DNA of 17,801 nt from Spongospora subterranea. Lineage: Eukaryota; Endomyxa; Phytomyxea; Plasmodiophorida; Plasmodiophoridae. The stretch spans positions 1 through 17,801 of the forward strand of contig OUQQ01000428.1 of assembly GCA_900404475.1 (NCBI GenBank), written 5' to 3'. The notes below the pieces were generated by a model. It made no database searches. It had not been told where the DNA came from and worked only from the letters and a program-made list of their open reading frames with translations. Positions 1 to 8,821 of the stretch are shown one piece after another; within the stretch, counting starts at the first letter, position 1, and the number at the start of each line of letters is the position of its first letter. The translations under genes and the position numbers were made by a program.

Positions 1-106
1 GCGCACGACACAAATCGTCAAACAGTGCAATGAAGTATCGGCAAGATGCCAAGTTTCTGTTAATTGTTGCAGAGCGGCATCAACGGAACGTCAAACGTCG
101 TGTCGA
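1..106. repeat. Left arm of a 106-bp perfect inverted repeat
   Basis: These bases are the exact reverse complement of 329-434, and the match may continue beyond the left edge. Read on the plus strand the arm encodes the tyrosine box of a Crypton-type recombinase (a stretch containing AMKYRQDAKFLL). It is therefore an inverted copy of the end of the catalytic domain found in the minus-strand relic next to it. Both arms carry the same reading-frame break, so the copy was made after that break or was homogenised later. Confidence 0.95.
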
Positions 107-1754
107 TACATTCGAAAAACTGTTCTCGGGTCGAGAGCGTTGTCCTGTACTCAATGGTGGTCCGAACAATGTCCGATATCGACAATACCTCAGAGAACGA
201 TGCAGTGACACCGCAAACAGTCATCATGAAGTGTGTGGCCAAACGATCCAACCGCATGACACGACTAGAGTTGGACGCATTGATAGATCGTCCCATCTGA
301 ACATCGCGGCAGTAGATGGGGCGCCATTTCGACACGACGTTTGACGTTCCGTTGATGCCGCTCTGCAACAATTAACAGAAACTTGGCATCTTGCCGATAC
401 TTCATTGCACTGTTTGACGATTTGTGTCGTGCGCTAAGCATCGTATCACCTTCCTCACCTCCTCCCCAGCCGAAATACGCCGTTTTACGATTTGAATGGC
501 TCCCAAAGGGACCGTCGCGTTTGAACAGCTTCAGACAAACTGATTTGAATCGCTCCTGATACGTTGAATACGAGATCACTTCCGTACATGAACACGGCCG
601 AGATGGCGCTCTCATGTGTTCAGTTAGATTCTCTTTCGAGCAGAATAAAAAAATCCTTCGGCAATGCCGGTCAGATGAACGAGACACAGCAAGTGTCGTA
701 TTGGACACAACTCGGGGACGTCGTTATCGGATACCGGGACGTGATCGCTTTCGCCACTGAGTAAGACAAGAGAACCCTTCAACAGTGCCATTACCGTTGA
801 CAATACACAGGTCGTAATTGATCGACTCGAATGATGACGAGCCGACCTCATCCTCTCTCAGAATCAGTTTACAGGCAATCAGGGTCATTGTCCATATCAT
901 CAAATCCCACACTGTGTTCTGGCTTATCAGATGCGTCCGCATTGAAATCAGTTCCCATGGAGACAGTGGAGTATCGCCCTTTGGCACATAATCAGGCCGG
1001 TCAATCTTGGTCTGTTTCACAGCATTTGTCAGCAACTCTGACTCCATGGGACTACCCTTTCGCCACAGCAAGGGAGTGCCACGATGAAAGAAACATCCCG
1101 CCAACTGGCCCTTTTTGGTCTTCAGCAATGCAGCGATCACATGCCTCAAGATACTGGCCACGTTGCTGTCGAGCAGGGTGAATGCCGCTGACCGCCGACA
1201 GTAGCTGTGCCACGATCGCGGGATTGTTCCAGCCACCTTGGGTAACCATTGGCCGTCCGAATATATCCTTGACGAGGGGTTCCCCTTTAACGCCGGTTTT
1301 GCTGTCGATAAGCAGTTGAATAGACTCGATCGACATTGACGGAACGAACGGCTCTGGGGATGATCCAGCATGATCAACAGGCTCTGGTAGTCGCCTACCA
1401 ACGAAAACATGTACCGTAACGCCCTGAGAAAGTTTCGTACTTGAGCGGCCTGCTGCAGAGTTTCGTCCGTTCTCAGAAGCCGTTGTCAACTCCAGCTGCC
1501 TGATGGTCAAATCGATGCCATCGTCAGCGGCCACCTTGATATCGTCGGGTATCTGGTACACGGAGGCTTTCTTTCGGATTGCATTTGACGACGCCCCCCA
1601 CAGTAGTACTGACCGTTGCGTTTGGCGAAATCGGCACTGTGGTTCTATCCCGTGGTTTCGGAATTTCTTTGGGAAATTCTGGATTGCATCGGTCTATGTT
1701 GACAGGTAAGGGATGAGAGGAACCGGAATGGGTGGAAAGCAATTTCTCAATCAC
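107..1754 (-). pseudogene. Crypton-type tyrosine recombinase, decayed
   Basis: Read on the minus strand, the region gives a tyrosine recombinase broken into several frames. The left boundary is where the inverted repeat begins and the right boundary is approximate; no ATG start was found. In order: an N-terminal part (about 1754-1110); a core with WDLMIWTMTLIACKLILRED, whose Arg (856-858) fits the first catalytic residue; a segment with PELCPIRHLL and LTGI (about 760-650); the GSHSNRKTAYF box with His (496-498) and Arg (487-489); and the ARHKS...AMKY box with His (424-426) and Tyr (397-399). A C-terminal tail with KWRPIYC and QMGRSINASN follows in another frame. The pattern matches Crypton elements as found in oomycetes. 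Frames change near 1555, 1100, 780, 680 and 355, and a few residues are missing between AYF and WGGG. It is almost certainly inactive. Confidence 0.8.
329..434. repeat. Right arm of the 106-bp perfect inverted repeat
   Basis: This is the partner of 1-106, separated from it by 222 bases. On the minus strand it lies in register with the recombinase relic and encodes the ARHK...AMKY box, which holds the last catalytic histidine and the nucleophilic tyrosine. I found no mismatch between the arms over 106 bases, which points to a recent event or to gene conversion. Confidence 0.95.
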
Positions 1755-1993
1755 AACACCGTATTACACCCGTCATTTGAGACTATTGAGGCCATTTAAA
1801 TTACCAACGAATCTGTTCCAACAAATTCGTAAAGGATTCTGAAACAAACTCAACTACACTATCTACCGTGGATAGCGGGAGAATTGACGCATGGAAAGAA
1901 TCTCAGAATTTCAGGCGGTCTGTTTCCTGTGTTGGCGCGGACCCCGCTGGTGTTGGTCATGGACTCATGGTTTGACTGGTCGAGGATACGGGC
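1755..1993. other. Spacer between Crypton relic and histone H3 promoter
   Basis: I see no convincing gene here. The stretch may include the eroded 5' end of the Crypton element. A plus-strand ORF beginning at 1891 runs through the H3 start in another frame and has no recognisable protein character. Confidence 0.5.
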
Positions 1994-2009
1994 GCACTTA
2001 TTCCATTTT
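1994..2009 (+). promoter_or_regulatory. Oomycete initiator-like element for histone H3
   Basis: The 16 bases GCACTTATTCCATTTT match the published oomycete initiator core GCTCATTYYNCAWTTT at 13 of 16 positions, including the intact CAWTTT half. The element lies 84 bases upstream of the H3 ATG, so transcription probably starts here and gives a short leader. This is also one of the best lineage clues in the window. Confidence 0.6.
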
Positions 2010-2075
2010 ATGTTATTTAAGTGCTGTGTTACCGATTAGGGGGAGTCGTGTCGTGATACGAAATCACAATATTAA

Positions 2076-2504
<429 letters not shown>

Positions 2505-3259
2505 TTCAAATCTAGGTGCTGAATCAAGTTCTACACATCCAAAAAGCGTCATATATCCTTGTGACACATTTCCCGTTTAATCAGGTTTCCTCACACTAGG
2601 GTTCATCAATCGTCGACACCATTGATAAGATAGACAGTAGACCTTGGTCAAATATCGACGCCCATAACTGTGTTTCTCCAAGTAATCTTATAATGCAAAG
2701 AAGTATATTTTTGCGAGCGACTCTTGTCAGCGAATCGCGGTGCAATGCACTTTTAAACAACCTCGATTTCGATTTCTTGGGAGGGCAACGCTCTTACTAT
2801 GTTGAACCATCCGATAGATGCGACTTGTCCGATTAGTGAACGGGCAGAGAAACAATGTAGTAAGATGGAGGGTGAGCGTAGCATTCCATTGATTCAATTT
2901 CGCTTTTTGAGCAAGCACAACTGTATCGTCCATCTAGAGCTGTTGCAGGCTTCATATTCTCCATAAAAGGAGATGCGATTGGAAAAACCAGATGATGACT
3001 GTATTCTTCTATAAATTGATTACCTAATTACTGACCGTAATCCATGGTATATCAACGGAACGAAAGTTCAATATTGCCCTTCCAGATCGACAGACTTCAA
3101 CAGCCTGGCGATTATTTTCGTCTCGCTCGTCCTGTGTTTGTTTGCTCTGCGTCATCCATGGAAATCATGTTATGTTTTCCGGTGCTAATCACACGGCTGC
3201 CAGGCAAAAGTGTGCCTTAAACCCTGGTGACACATTGGGCACAATATGGTTCCATATTA
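2505..3259. other. Intergenic region between H3 and the first glycosyltransferase-like gene
   Basis: No complete gene is visible. A minus-strand ORF at 2727-2933 starts with ATG but encodes only 68 residues with no recognisable motif. The one structured item is a 31-bp near-copy (2629-2659) of the 3' end of the neighbouring gene, described separately. The rest is AT-rich and appears non-coding. Confidence 0.5.
2629..2659 (-). repeat. Fragment resembling the 3' end of the glycosyltransferase-like gene
   Basis: These 31 bases match 3278-3308, inside the last codons of the minus-strand gene at 3260-4396, with only two differences. Read on the minus strand the copy gives SIFDQGLLSI, against SIFEQGLVSI in the gene, and remains open for about ten more codons before a stop. 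Upstream of the match the similarity stops at once. It may be the stub of a third paralogue or a small local duplication. Confidence 0.55.
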
Positions 3260-4396
3260 CTATTCATTCTGTTTAACGATAGACACTAGACCTTGTTCAA
3301 ATATCGACCGGTCTCGGTCACTCTTCAACCTCAGTTTGGTGACGTCGCACAACCCCTTCATGCCATGGTCGTTGAAAACACCGCTGTTCAACATCGTCGC
3401 AATCAGATATGGCTCAAAACCCGGCGGAAATATGTTTGGCTTCGGGTTTAACCTGAATGCGTCCACCGTCGGCGTCAGATTGATCGTCGCTGTGTTCTTC
3501 CTGGTTTGCGTCCATCCAACGATCCAGTTGTCAAACGCAGCACCTCCAAATACGAACGGCGGCTGATCGATCCAGTATCCAGACCAATCGCGGTTCCACA
3601 GAAAATAGTCGGCAGAATTATCAAGATACAGCTTCGAATTCGCCTCGGCAAACTCGATGAACTTCACCCAGGTTTCGTCATCGACAGGGTTATCATATGG
3701 CATCAAATGGCTCGGAACTGAGGCGATGTCTTTTCGTACGCCGACCGCGAATAGGTCGGTCCAATCGCGACGCTTTTTAGCTAGGATGAGCGAATGAACC
3801 GTCTCCTCCAGACCTTCACCGAACATAATATCGCTGTTGGCGAATCCCACGATGGCTGTCGATGCATACTTCTGAATCAGGACGAACGCGTGGTTGTAGG
3901 TAAGGTCGCCGACGTCGGTTCCCGATTCTGGTCGGAGTGTTGCCAAGCCTAGCCGCCTTGCTAATTTCATCACAGTGCAATCGTGGGTTATCACGACCAC
4001 ATTGATCGCCGCGTATTGTTCGTACGATTTTATCACCATATGGACTTGTTGGCGAACGTCCTTGTTGGTGTCAAACGCTTTCCATATTTCCCGATCGGGA
4101 GCGATGATGATTGTGGCGATGGCATCGCTTTTCAACGGGCCCTGAATGCCGAGGCGATAACATTCAGCATCGTCGTCGTCGCCCATATCCGATAGCAATG
4201 CTTCTGCAGGGGCATGCGACACCGGACAGAATGATGACGTTCTGTAGACTTCAACATAGAGCAAGATGATCTGGGCTAATACCAGGCCAATGGCGCATTG
4301 GGCTAGATGCTCTCTGACCCATCTAGTCGCCCCTCTTGCCGAACTGGGCGACGACAGAGGCGTGAGGTGGCGGTGGAAATCCCTGGAGGTGTACAT
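3260..4396 (-). CDS. Type II membrane protein, glycosyltransferase-like
   Basis: An intronless ORF of 378 codons starts with ATG. It has a short basic N-terminus, one membrane span at about residues 33-51, and a long lumenal or extracellular part, the usual topology of Golgi glycosyltransferases. Conserved blocks shared with the plus-strand paralogue at 5129-6228 are DAIATIII (91-98), LATLRPESG, DLTYNHAF, IVGFANSDIMF (182-192, with an acidic SDI motif possibly equivalent to a metal-binding DXD), DYFLW (263-267), PPFVFGGAAFDNW (279-291) and TINLTPTVDA. The F-x-x-G-x-x-x-(F)DNW block resembles a family of protist nucleotide-sugar-transferase-like proteins. Substrate is unknown. The two paralogues are transcribed away from each other. 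Confidence 0.85.
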   Translation of the reverse strand: MYTSRDFHRHLTPLSSPSSARGATRWVREHLAQCAIGLVLAQIILLYVEVYRTSSFCPVSHAPAEALLSDMGDDDDAECYRLGIQGPLKSDAIATIIIAPDREIWKAFDTNKDVRQQVHMVIKSYEQYAAINVVVITHDCTVMKLARRLGLATLRPESGTDVGDLTYNHAFVLIQKYASTAIVGFANSDIMFGEGLEETVHSLILAKKRRDWTDLFAVGVRKDIASVPSHLMPYDNPVDDETWVKFIEFAEANSKLYLDNSADYFLWNRDWSGYWIDQPPFVFGGAAFDNWIVGWTQTRKNTATINLTPTVDAFRLNPKPNIFPPGFEPYLIATMLNSGVFNDHGMKGLCDVTKLRLKSDRDRSIFEQGLVSIVKQNE

Positions 4397-5128
4397 GGCG
4401 ATGAGATTTGGATGGGATTATGGGGCCGGCCACGCCCTGGTCACGATAACTCTGGTGTCGGGTTCTCGTCAGTCTGGAGGTACACTAACTCCCCATCACA
4501 GGTTCAAGTTCATGATTTGCCAAATATGGCGCTTAGCAAATTAACGCGATCATCCGAATTACTCAGAGCACAGATCCTGTACAGTTTGATAGATAAGAAG
4601 AAAGAACTTCAACAATTCTCTGAGCAAAATGTCAACGATATTGTGATCAGCCAAGATGTTGACGCTGAACAGAACATCACCGAACTGTATGGAAAGATAC
4701 GCAGGAAGACTCGCCTTGTTTGAAGAAATTGGTTGGGCTGGTACGATAAATGCGAAACATTGTCAGATGAATACGAGTTTATTTGTTTTATTAACGGTCA
4801 TCAATGAAGTGCCCATGTCGTGTTCGGATTGGTGTTCAAACAAACTGAACAGCTTTGTGGTTTGATCCATTCCATACGTCACAGCCCCACAGACACAGGA
4901 GCAGTGTTCCCTGGCAAACGGGCCGCGATCCAACAGTCACGTACTGACTGGGCTGATTTGTACACACGTCGAATACTGATCTGGGACAAGTTTTGCTTGA
5001 TAAAAGTTCAGCCGAAAGAGGTCGGGTTCAGTTCGGGCAATTTATTAGCAAAGGTGTATCACCCCATGAGGGAGACGAACATCAGTTGAAAACTTTTGAT
5101 TTTCTGCAGAGAGTGTTTGAGCCGTTGA
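4397..5128. other. Region between the head-to-head glycosyltransferase-like genes
   Basis: This 732-bp stretch must hold the promoters of both flanking genes. I found no clear oomycete initiator. Several short overlapping plus-strand reading frames occur between 4526 and 5089; one is listed separately as a tentative small gene. The frames at 4820-5089 and 4993-5211 have protein-like composition but no motif I can name, and may be remnants of an older coding sequence or mobile element. Confidence 0.4.
4526..4865 (+). CDS. Possible small coiled-coil protein (tentative)
   Basis: From the ATG at 4526 a frame of 64 codons encodes a charged, probably helical peptide (MALSKLTRSSELLRAQ, then an IDKKKELQQF segment). 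It reaches a TGA at 4721. If 4718-4766 is removed as a 49-bp intron (GT...CAG, the usual size here), translation continues in frame to 4865, giving about 96 residues. The 5' splice site GTTTGA is weak. I recognise no family. The alternative is a decayed reading frame in the leader of the downstream gene, so this is a weak call. Confidence 0.25.
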
Positions 5129-6228
5129 ATGAGTTGCGTCAGATGCCCTGTCACCTATTGGAAACCGCTAGCGATTATCGTTCCGATTTTAAGCGGGTTC
5201 ATCGTCTGTGAGATTGCCGTCCTGCTCTACTTCTTCGGGCGTTGCCCAACCCCACCCACAATCCCACCCCTTTCATCGTTTGAAGAATGTGCTCAACCTG
5301 GTCTTCACGGGATCCTAAACCCGAATGCGATCGCCACCATCATCCTTCTTCCCAAGCCGGAAAGTTCCAAGACCCGAAATACGGGTGGATTACGACATTT
5401 AAAATACCAACTGTATTCACGTTCGCTTCTCTCGCATCGAATCAATTTCGTGTTCGCCACCTCCCATTGCCCGACGATGCGCCTTATTCGTCGTTTTGGG
5501 TTCGCCACGATCGTCCCAGAAAGCGGCAATGCCGTTTCCGACCTGACCTACCGACACGCGTTTCAGTTGGTGAACAAATACGGCGCCTCCAGCCCCATTG
5601 TTGGTTTCACCAATAGCGATATCATATTCTACGACAACATGGTCACCGCGCTCGAACAAGTTCATCGACAGAGCGTTGCTCGGAATTGGACATCGTATTT
5701 CATGACCGGAGTTCGACGGAACGTGGACGTGGGTAAGGAGCTGATGCCCATCGATAAGCCAATTGATGGAGGAACGTGGGATCGATTTGTCAACTACACA
5801 TTATCGAACGGGCGAATGTTTCAGTCGATAACGGCCGATTACTTTCTCTGGAGTTCCGCCGTCAACTACGATTTCGATCGTCTACCGCCGTTTTTGATTG
5901 GTGGCGTGGCGTTCGACAACTATTTCGTGGGGGTGATGTCGGCGACACGCGGGATCGTGACGATTAATTTAACCCCATCTGTTGATGCCGTTCATGTCAA
6001 TCATGGAGGTGGGGAGATTTACGCCAGTCACTTCTCTCCAGGTTCAACATTGTAAGAGCTGCTCGTTTGATCAACATATGTGCTCACTGAAAAAACGCTC
6101 ATCGCCGATTTTACAGTAACTCGGCCGTTTTCGATAAGACGGATATGTTGGGGTCGTGCGATGTGCAGGATCTAGATTGGGCCATCGTCACGAGTAAAGA
6201 GGGAGATTTAAGTCTTCGAAAACAGTAG
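5129..6228 (+). CDS. Type II membrane protein, glycosyltransferase-like (paralogue 2)
   Basis: Two exons, 5129-6051 and 6117-6228, encode 344 residues. The start is well fixed because an in-frame TGA directly precedes the ATG. A membrane span covers about residues 13-36 and a proline-rich stem follows. The catalytic-like part repeats the blocks of the 3260-4396 protein: NAIATIILLP, FATIVPESG, DLTYRHAF, IVGFTNSDIIF (157-167), DYFLW, PPFLIGGVAFDNY and TINLTPSVDA. The second exon restores the C-terminus (FNSAVFDKTDMLGSCDV), aligning with LNSGVFNDHGMKGLCDV in the paralogue. Without the splice the protein would stop just after the exon boundary and lose this conserved tail. Function is inferred from topology and motifs only. 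Confidence 0.85.
6052..6116 (+). other. Intron of glycosyltransferase-like paralogue 2 (65 bp)
   Basis: It starts GTAAGA, ends TTTTACAG, and interrupts a codon after its second base. Splicing yields TTT (Phe) and restores homology to the intronless paralogue. The intron contains in-frame stops, so it must be removed for a full protein. Confidence 0.85.
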
Positions 6229-6319
6229 CGCCATTCACATATATTTCAAGTTACTGTCTCTACTTCGGATCATAAAAATACAATTTTCATTGAGGTATTA
6301 TTTATCGATCGAATACTTC

Positions 6320-7519
6320 TCATTGCTTTCTCGAGTACGTCTCATTTTTTGTTCGTTGCCCGACGATGGGGGCGGACCGATCAGCGTTCAGCGGTGGCAA
6401 AATGTCCGACTTGTTTGGTGGTAATCCGGAAGCACTACGATTCAATATTGCTGTTGCCACCGGATTGCGGAAAACCATTGACGTAGGAGCGCCATTGATG
6501 GCCACGACACCTTTTCCACGAACCCAGGTATTTATCGGCTCATAACCCATTATCGGCTCTACTAATGTTCCATTCGCTGTTTTGGCCTTGATAACAACGT
6601 TTGGCATTGCCGATGGTCCCCCGAGGTCCGATTTTGGCGAGGAAGGAACGTTACCAGAGGAAGGACCGTTGCCAGATGATGTGGACGGACCGTTGCCGGA
6701 TGATGTGGAAGGACCGGTGCTCGATGTTGGGGACAAACCGTTGCCGGACGTTGGGGAAGGAACGTTACCAGATGGAATTGAAGTGTTGTTAGCGGTCGGA
6801 GCTGCGATTTGTCCAGAAGGTTGTGTCGCATTAGTCGTCGGATTCATTGAAGAAGAGGAATTGTTTGATGGCTGCGTTGTCGGTGAGGAAGCATTTATCG
6901 GTGAGGCTGTCGGAGTGGCTGGTGCCGCTGGGAAGATGGGCAATGTGTTGTTTGGCGAGACGCACAGCTGGTCTTGGCATTTGAAGCCAGCGGGGCACAT
7001 TGAGCAAGAAGCTCCAAGGTGGTATGGACGAGAGCCAGCTGTATTCCCAGGTCCACGATATTGGCAGACATAGGTTTGAACCAGATTCTGCCCAAACGAT
7101 CCCTTACACTCGTTATGGCCGCATCCAAACAATGTCGTACTGGCCGTTATTGTTTGAGTATAGTGCCCACATTGTTGCCCGCCTTTACACGCTCCAGCAT
7201 CGCTTGCGTAATTCGCTGCTTCAGCTGTCCATTTGGCGAACGCTTCCGCTACTGTTTGCTGCGGCCAGCCCCAGGCAATGTTCTCTCCTGTATCGCCAGT
7301 CGGCGGGCTGTGTGTCGTTGGACAAAGGTCGGCGTGACTTTGGGCGGACGACGCCAGAGAATCGTCCCAGAATATGGCCATCATATCGCCGGCTGCCGGT
7401 TGGATTTGTGACCGCAGGCGGTTGTGGATCGTGATGAACTCGTTGCGTTGGTCTGAAGTCAGGGCGGCGTTCGCCATAGATGAGCACATAACGAGAACGA
7501 CCAACATTCCAGAGATCAT
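6320..7519 (-). CDS. Secreted CAP/SCP/PR-1-domain protein with Ser/Thr/Pro-rich tail
   Basis: The first ATG is at 7519, giving 399 residues. A signal peptide (about 1-18, ending MANA) leads into a CAP domain (about 20-165). H70, E79 (GENIAWG), E100 and H119 (CGHYTQ) fit the CAP cavity tetrad; VCQYRGPGN is the second CAP signature. The near-invariant Trp after HYTQ-x-(I/V) is Thr125 here. A cysteine module CSMCPAGFKCQDQLC (172-186) follows, then a long low-complexity linker rich in S, T, P, N and G with many N-x-S/T sites. The linker contains five tandem 24-bp units. A short conserved tail (NVVIKAKTANG) follows. CAP proteins act outside the cell in sterol or lipid binding or host interaction; the role here is unknown. 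Its paralogue at 8822 is divergent. Confidence 0.93.
   Translation of the reverse strand: MISGMLVVLVMCSSMANAALTSDQRNEFITIHNRLRSQIQPAAGDMMAIFWDDSLASSAQSHADLCPTTHSPPTGDTGENIAWGWPQQTVAEAFAKWTAEAANYASDAGACKGGQQCGHYTQTITASTTLFGCGHNECKGSFGQNLVQTYVCQYRGPGNTAGSRPYHLGASCSMCPAGFKCQDQLCVSPNNTLPIFPAAPATPTASPINASSPTTQPSNNSSSSMNPTTNATQPSGQIAAPTANNTSIPSGNVPSPTSGNGLSPTSSTGPSTSSGNGPSTSSGNGPSSGNVPSSPKSDLGGPSAMPNVVIKAKTANGTLVEPIMGYEPINTWVRGKGVVAINGAPTSMVFRNPVATAILNRSASGLPPNKSDILPPLNADRSAPIVGQRTKNETYSRKQ
6663..6782. repeat. 24-bp coding tandem repeat in CAP protein 1
   Basis: Five consecutive 24-bp units begin at 6663, 6687, 6711, 6735 and 6759; the first two differ at two positions and the others are more diverged. 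A related 18-bp unit precedes them. On the coding (minus) strand each unit gives eight residues of the type SGNGPSTS. The period is a multiple of three, so copy-number change alters linker length without breaking the frame. Confidence 0.85.
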
Positions 7520-7627
7520 GATCAACAAATAGTGAACAAGAAAAACCGGTCTAAGCTAGAGAGTTCTCTTTTTTCTTTGGAAACTTGGGTTGATTCCGAC
7601 GGTTGGTGTCATTCCATGTAAATACGA

Positions 7628-7634
7628 TGACTCA
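7628..7634. promoter_or_regulatory. TGACTCA site upstream of CAP gene 1
   Basis: The palindromic heptamer TGACTCA, the classic bZIP (AP-1/Gcn4-type) binding sequence, lies about 110 bases upstream of the CAP 1 start. The same heptamer lies at a similar distance upstream of CAP gene 2. The function is inferred only. Confidence 0.35.
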
Positions 7635-8672
7635 TCCACTTCCAGATACTGAGCAATTCCGTTCAGAGCTGGCTAGAGGTCTGGCTTCCGAACAAGTGTT
7701 GTTCAATTATCGTTAGATGTTACTGGAAAACAGGATTTTTTATTGTCGAAACCAATACGTGGGGTGTCTGAATGAATACAGTATACAGAATAGCACGAAA
7801 TTCCTGGTTTCAGTTCTAAACAACCATTCACGATTGCATGATGGAAAACCCATCGCGATTGATAAGTGTAATTATCGCTGATCAACACGTCATCAACCAC
7901 ACTGACAAACCAATCCATTGCCTTTTTCCTAAGTCATCTTAGAGGGCGGAGAGCATCGTCCTTGAAAGAATACTGGTTGATGACAACGCCTGCGAAGGAG
8001 AGCACCATCTGCTGAAACAAAAGCTGGTTATTGTCCTGTTGTAGTCAATTTCTTGCCTATCGGTTCGGTTCTCACCTGACCCTCTGAACTTTGGCTCGTG
8101 CGCTGATCCATTGCCCTTTTTCGGTTGGACTTCAGTGCCCGCTCATCAACGAGCAATGGACTACGATTAAGTTCGTATCAGCACATAAAAACGAAGTATC
8201 ATTCCGTCCAATTCAAGTGGCAGGGTTCGCATTATGGTGCAATTAGCAAAGTACACCGAAAGTTGCTCCTCTAGTCAGTCGAATTTTTCTGGGTCAACGA
8301 ATACAATTTTTTTTTGACCTTGTAGACGAAACTGCTGAAATGACAAAACCATTCTGAAGCTCAAATCTTGTTGTTGTGCACAAGTTGACGAGTTTTACTG
8401 TTCGTACTGGTGATTGCATTTTGAACTTAGGAGAGTCGATATCTGTTGGGAGTATTTCCAATTCGATACTCGATGAACACTCTTGATCATGGCATTTTTG
8501 GTTTTGTTCCAAACTATTGCGAATGTCGCGTTTTCACATAAACGACCAAACCCCAGCACAAACACCCCCTTTGAGAAAAGTGTCATTGCTCGGAACATTG
8601 AGAATTCCCGCCAGGGCAACTGAGGAGTCGACTGACTCCGGAACCAGTCGGATATTTCACCAATCACTCGAT

Positions 8673-8701
8673 TGAGTCATCGGGAACAAAATCATGACTC
8701 A
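8673..8701. promoter_or_regulatory. Paired TGAGTCA / TGACTCA sites upstream of CAP gene 2
   Basis: Two bZIP-type heptamers, TGAGTCA at 8673-8679 and TGACTCA at 8695-8701, have start points 22 bases apart, about two helical turns. They lie 120-150 bases upstream of the CAP 2 start. A half-match TGACTCC occurs slightly further upstream. The spacing and the match to the CAP 1 side suggest shared control, which the sequence alone cannot prove. Confidence 0.4.
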
Positions 8702-8751
8702 TACAGGAAGGAAGAATCATCCCTCGAATCGCAGCTGCCGCTGCGTGAATA

Positions 8752-8761
8752 ACTCATTCCG
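8752..8761 (+). promoter_or_regulatory. Partial initiator-like motif for CAP gene 2
   Basis: ACTCATTCCG matches the 5' half of the oomycete initiator core (GCTCATTYYN) at nine of ten positions, but the CAWTTT half is not conserved. It lies about 60 bases upstream of the ATG, a sensible place for transcription to start. Confidence 0.4.
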
Positions 8762-8821
8762 TTAAAGGGAGTTTGATCCTCGCTGTGATATTTGTGGACA
8801 ATTGTTCAACCAAAACCGATC

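Larger units (their letters stand above)
7520..8821. other. Divergent promoter region between the two CAP genes
   Basis: This 1.3-kb gap separates two genes read away from each other. Palindromic TGA(C/G)TCA sites lie near both starts (7628-7634, 8673-8679, 8695-8701). A minus-strand ORF at 7703-7918 starts with ATG and encodes 71 residues (MDWFVSVVDDVLISDNY at its start); it has no family I recognise and no supporting signal, so I do not call it a gene. Short near-copies of TCCATTGCC followed by a T-run occur at about 7914 and 8108. Confidence 0.5.

Noticed and set aside
2505..2600. Histone 3' stem-loop after H3
   Set aside because: I looked for the metazoan-type GGCTCTTTTCAGAGCC hairpin and saw nothing similar.
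3246..3721. Plus-strand ORFs over the glycosyltransferase-like gene
   Set aside because: They are antisense shadows of the minus-strand gene, which has a membrane span and a conserved paralogue.
6582..7434. Plus-strand ORFs of up to 163 codons across CAP gene 1
   Set aside because: They are antisense to a clear CAP domain and its repeats; their acidic or arginine-rich composition is a by-product of the repeat.
7703..7918. Minus-strand ORF of 71 codons in the CAP intergenic region
   Set aside because: It starts with ATG and looks mildly protein-like, but I recognise no family and see no promoter or splice evidence.
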